Origin: Phytopythium helicoides | Taxonomy: Eukaryota; Oomycota; Peronosporomycetes; Pythiales; Pythiaceae | Length of the DNA stretch: 64,000 bases | Assembly (NCBI GenBank): GCA_024867545.1 | Contig: JANFNE010000001.1 | Location: 1,550,001 to 1,614,000, forward strand | Reading direction: 5' to 3' | In this document: positions 63,644 to 64,000 of the stretch, one piece after another | How positions within the stretch are numbered: position 1 is the first letter of the stretch | How the letters are laid out: each line of letters starts with the position of its first letter | Translations under genes and position numbers: made by a program | The notes under the pieces: generated by a model | Told to the model about the DNA's origin: nothing | The model's database searches: none | The model's input: only the letters and a program-made list of their open reading frames with translations

Positions 63644-64000
63644 ATGGCGACACGCACGGGTGGGCTCGTCGCCGCGCTCTTCGCCCTCCTCCTATCATTG
63701 GCTAGTGCGCAGACACTCGTCAAGAGCAGCACGGGCATCACGATCCTGTTCCAGTCGGACGTCTGGGTGACGCCCTACATCCACTACACGACCGGCAGCG
63801 GATGGACGACAGTGCCCGGTGTCGCCATGGCGGCGAGCACGGACTCGAGCTACCCGGCCACGAGCGGCTGGTACCAGTACACGCTGTCGTCAGCTACGTC
63901 GCTCGAGTTCGTCTTCAACGACGGCGTTGGCGTCACCTGGGACAACAACAACAACGCCAACTACAAGGTGACCGCGCAAGGCACGTACACGGTCGTGAGC
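63644..64000 (+). CDS. Secreted protein with N-terminal CBM25 starch-binding domain, partial at the right edge
   Basis: The ATG at 63644 starts a classic signal peptide (GLVAALFALLLSLASAQ, cleavage after about residue 22). It is followed directly by a carbohydrate-binding module of family 25: TILFQSDVWVTPYIHYTTGS, GWTTVPGVAMAAS, WYQYTLSSATSLEFVFNDG and TWDNNNNANYKV. CBM25 binds alpha-glucans such as starch. The reading frame is still open at base 64000, so any catalytic domain lies outside the window. It is likely secreted to the apoplast or cell surface. Confidence 0.85.
   Translation, partial: MATRTGGLVAALFALLLSLASAQTLVKSSTGITILFQSDVWVTPYIHYTTGSGWTTVPGVAMAASTDSSYPATSGWYQYTLSSATSLEFVFNDGVGVTWDNNNNANYKVTAQGTYTVVS

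Noticed and set aside
1..64000. tRNA, rRNA, CRISPR arrays, bacterial-style operons
   Set aside because: None could be supported: no cloverleaf-type gene was recognised by eye, there is no regularly spaced palindromic repeat with unique spacers, and genes carry spliceosomal introns.

Overview
The window looks like nuclear DNA of an oomycete (Peronosporales/Pythiales type). The evidence is gene density (about 27 genes in 64 kb on both strands), very short GT-AG introns (52-85 bp, often with a CTAAC/CTGAC-like branch site), an oomycete-type initiator element (TCACTTTC followed by AATTTGC) before one gene, and the gene families: full-size PDR/ABCG transporter, TKL-type kinases, ankyrin debris, CBM25 secreted protein and Fanzor-type OrfB relics. 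No bacterial-style operons, CRISPR array, rRNA or tRNA was recognised. Exon joins were worked out by hand from frame continuity and splice consensus. For each complete multi-exon gene the summed exon length is a multiple of three, but no transcript evidence was available.

Layout. 0-10.5 kb: a PPR protein (minus, runs off the left edge), a small CxxC/membrane protein, a decayed Fanzor nuclease, a tail-anchored micro-protein, a 1-acylglycerol-phosphate acyltransferase, an Eaf6-like chromatin subunit and an HROB-type recombination OB-fold protein. 10.6-22.3 kb: an EF-hand protein with a long acidic tail, a protein with two homeodomain-like regions, the WD40 iron-sulphur assembly protein CIAO1, a polyprenol-kinase-like membrane protein, a SANT/Myb protein and a GDP-mannose transporter. 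22.5-37 kb: three adjacent genes of cytoskeletal/ciliary flavour, namely a Moonraker-like coiled-coil protein, a TPR/IQ protein and a 2566-residue IQ-motif protein. The last is dominated by a 117-bp tandem array and a 294-bp tandem array. 37-44.7 kb: a TTC39/Iml2-like TPR protein, two tandem PAP2 phosphatases, a TMEM8-like seven-helix protein and a dienelactone hydrolase.

44.7-64 kb: 1.6 kb of degenerate DNA with an ankyrin remnant, then a 1540-residue kinase-pseudokinase protein containing an exact 603-bp internal duplication. After these come a CAMK-type kinase, an acidic nuclear-type protein, a GH31 alpha-glucosidase, a PDR-type ABC transporter whose 5' end is frame-shifted by a perfect 23-bp tandem duplication, a 2.1-kb gene-poor stretch, and the start of a secreted CBM25 protein that runs off the right edge.

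Most genes are unrelated housekeeping genes that share divergent or convergent intergenic regions. The more unusual content is (i) the Fanzor relic, (ii) recent internal duplications in the giant IQ gene and the double kinase gene, (iii) the frame-shifting duplication in the ABC transporter, and (iv) the possible ciliary cluster at 22.5-37 kb.
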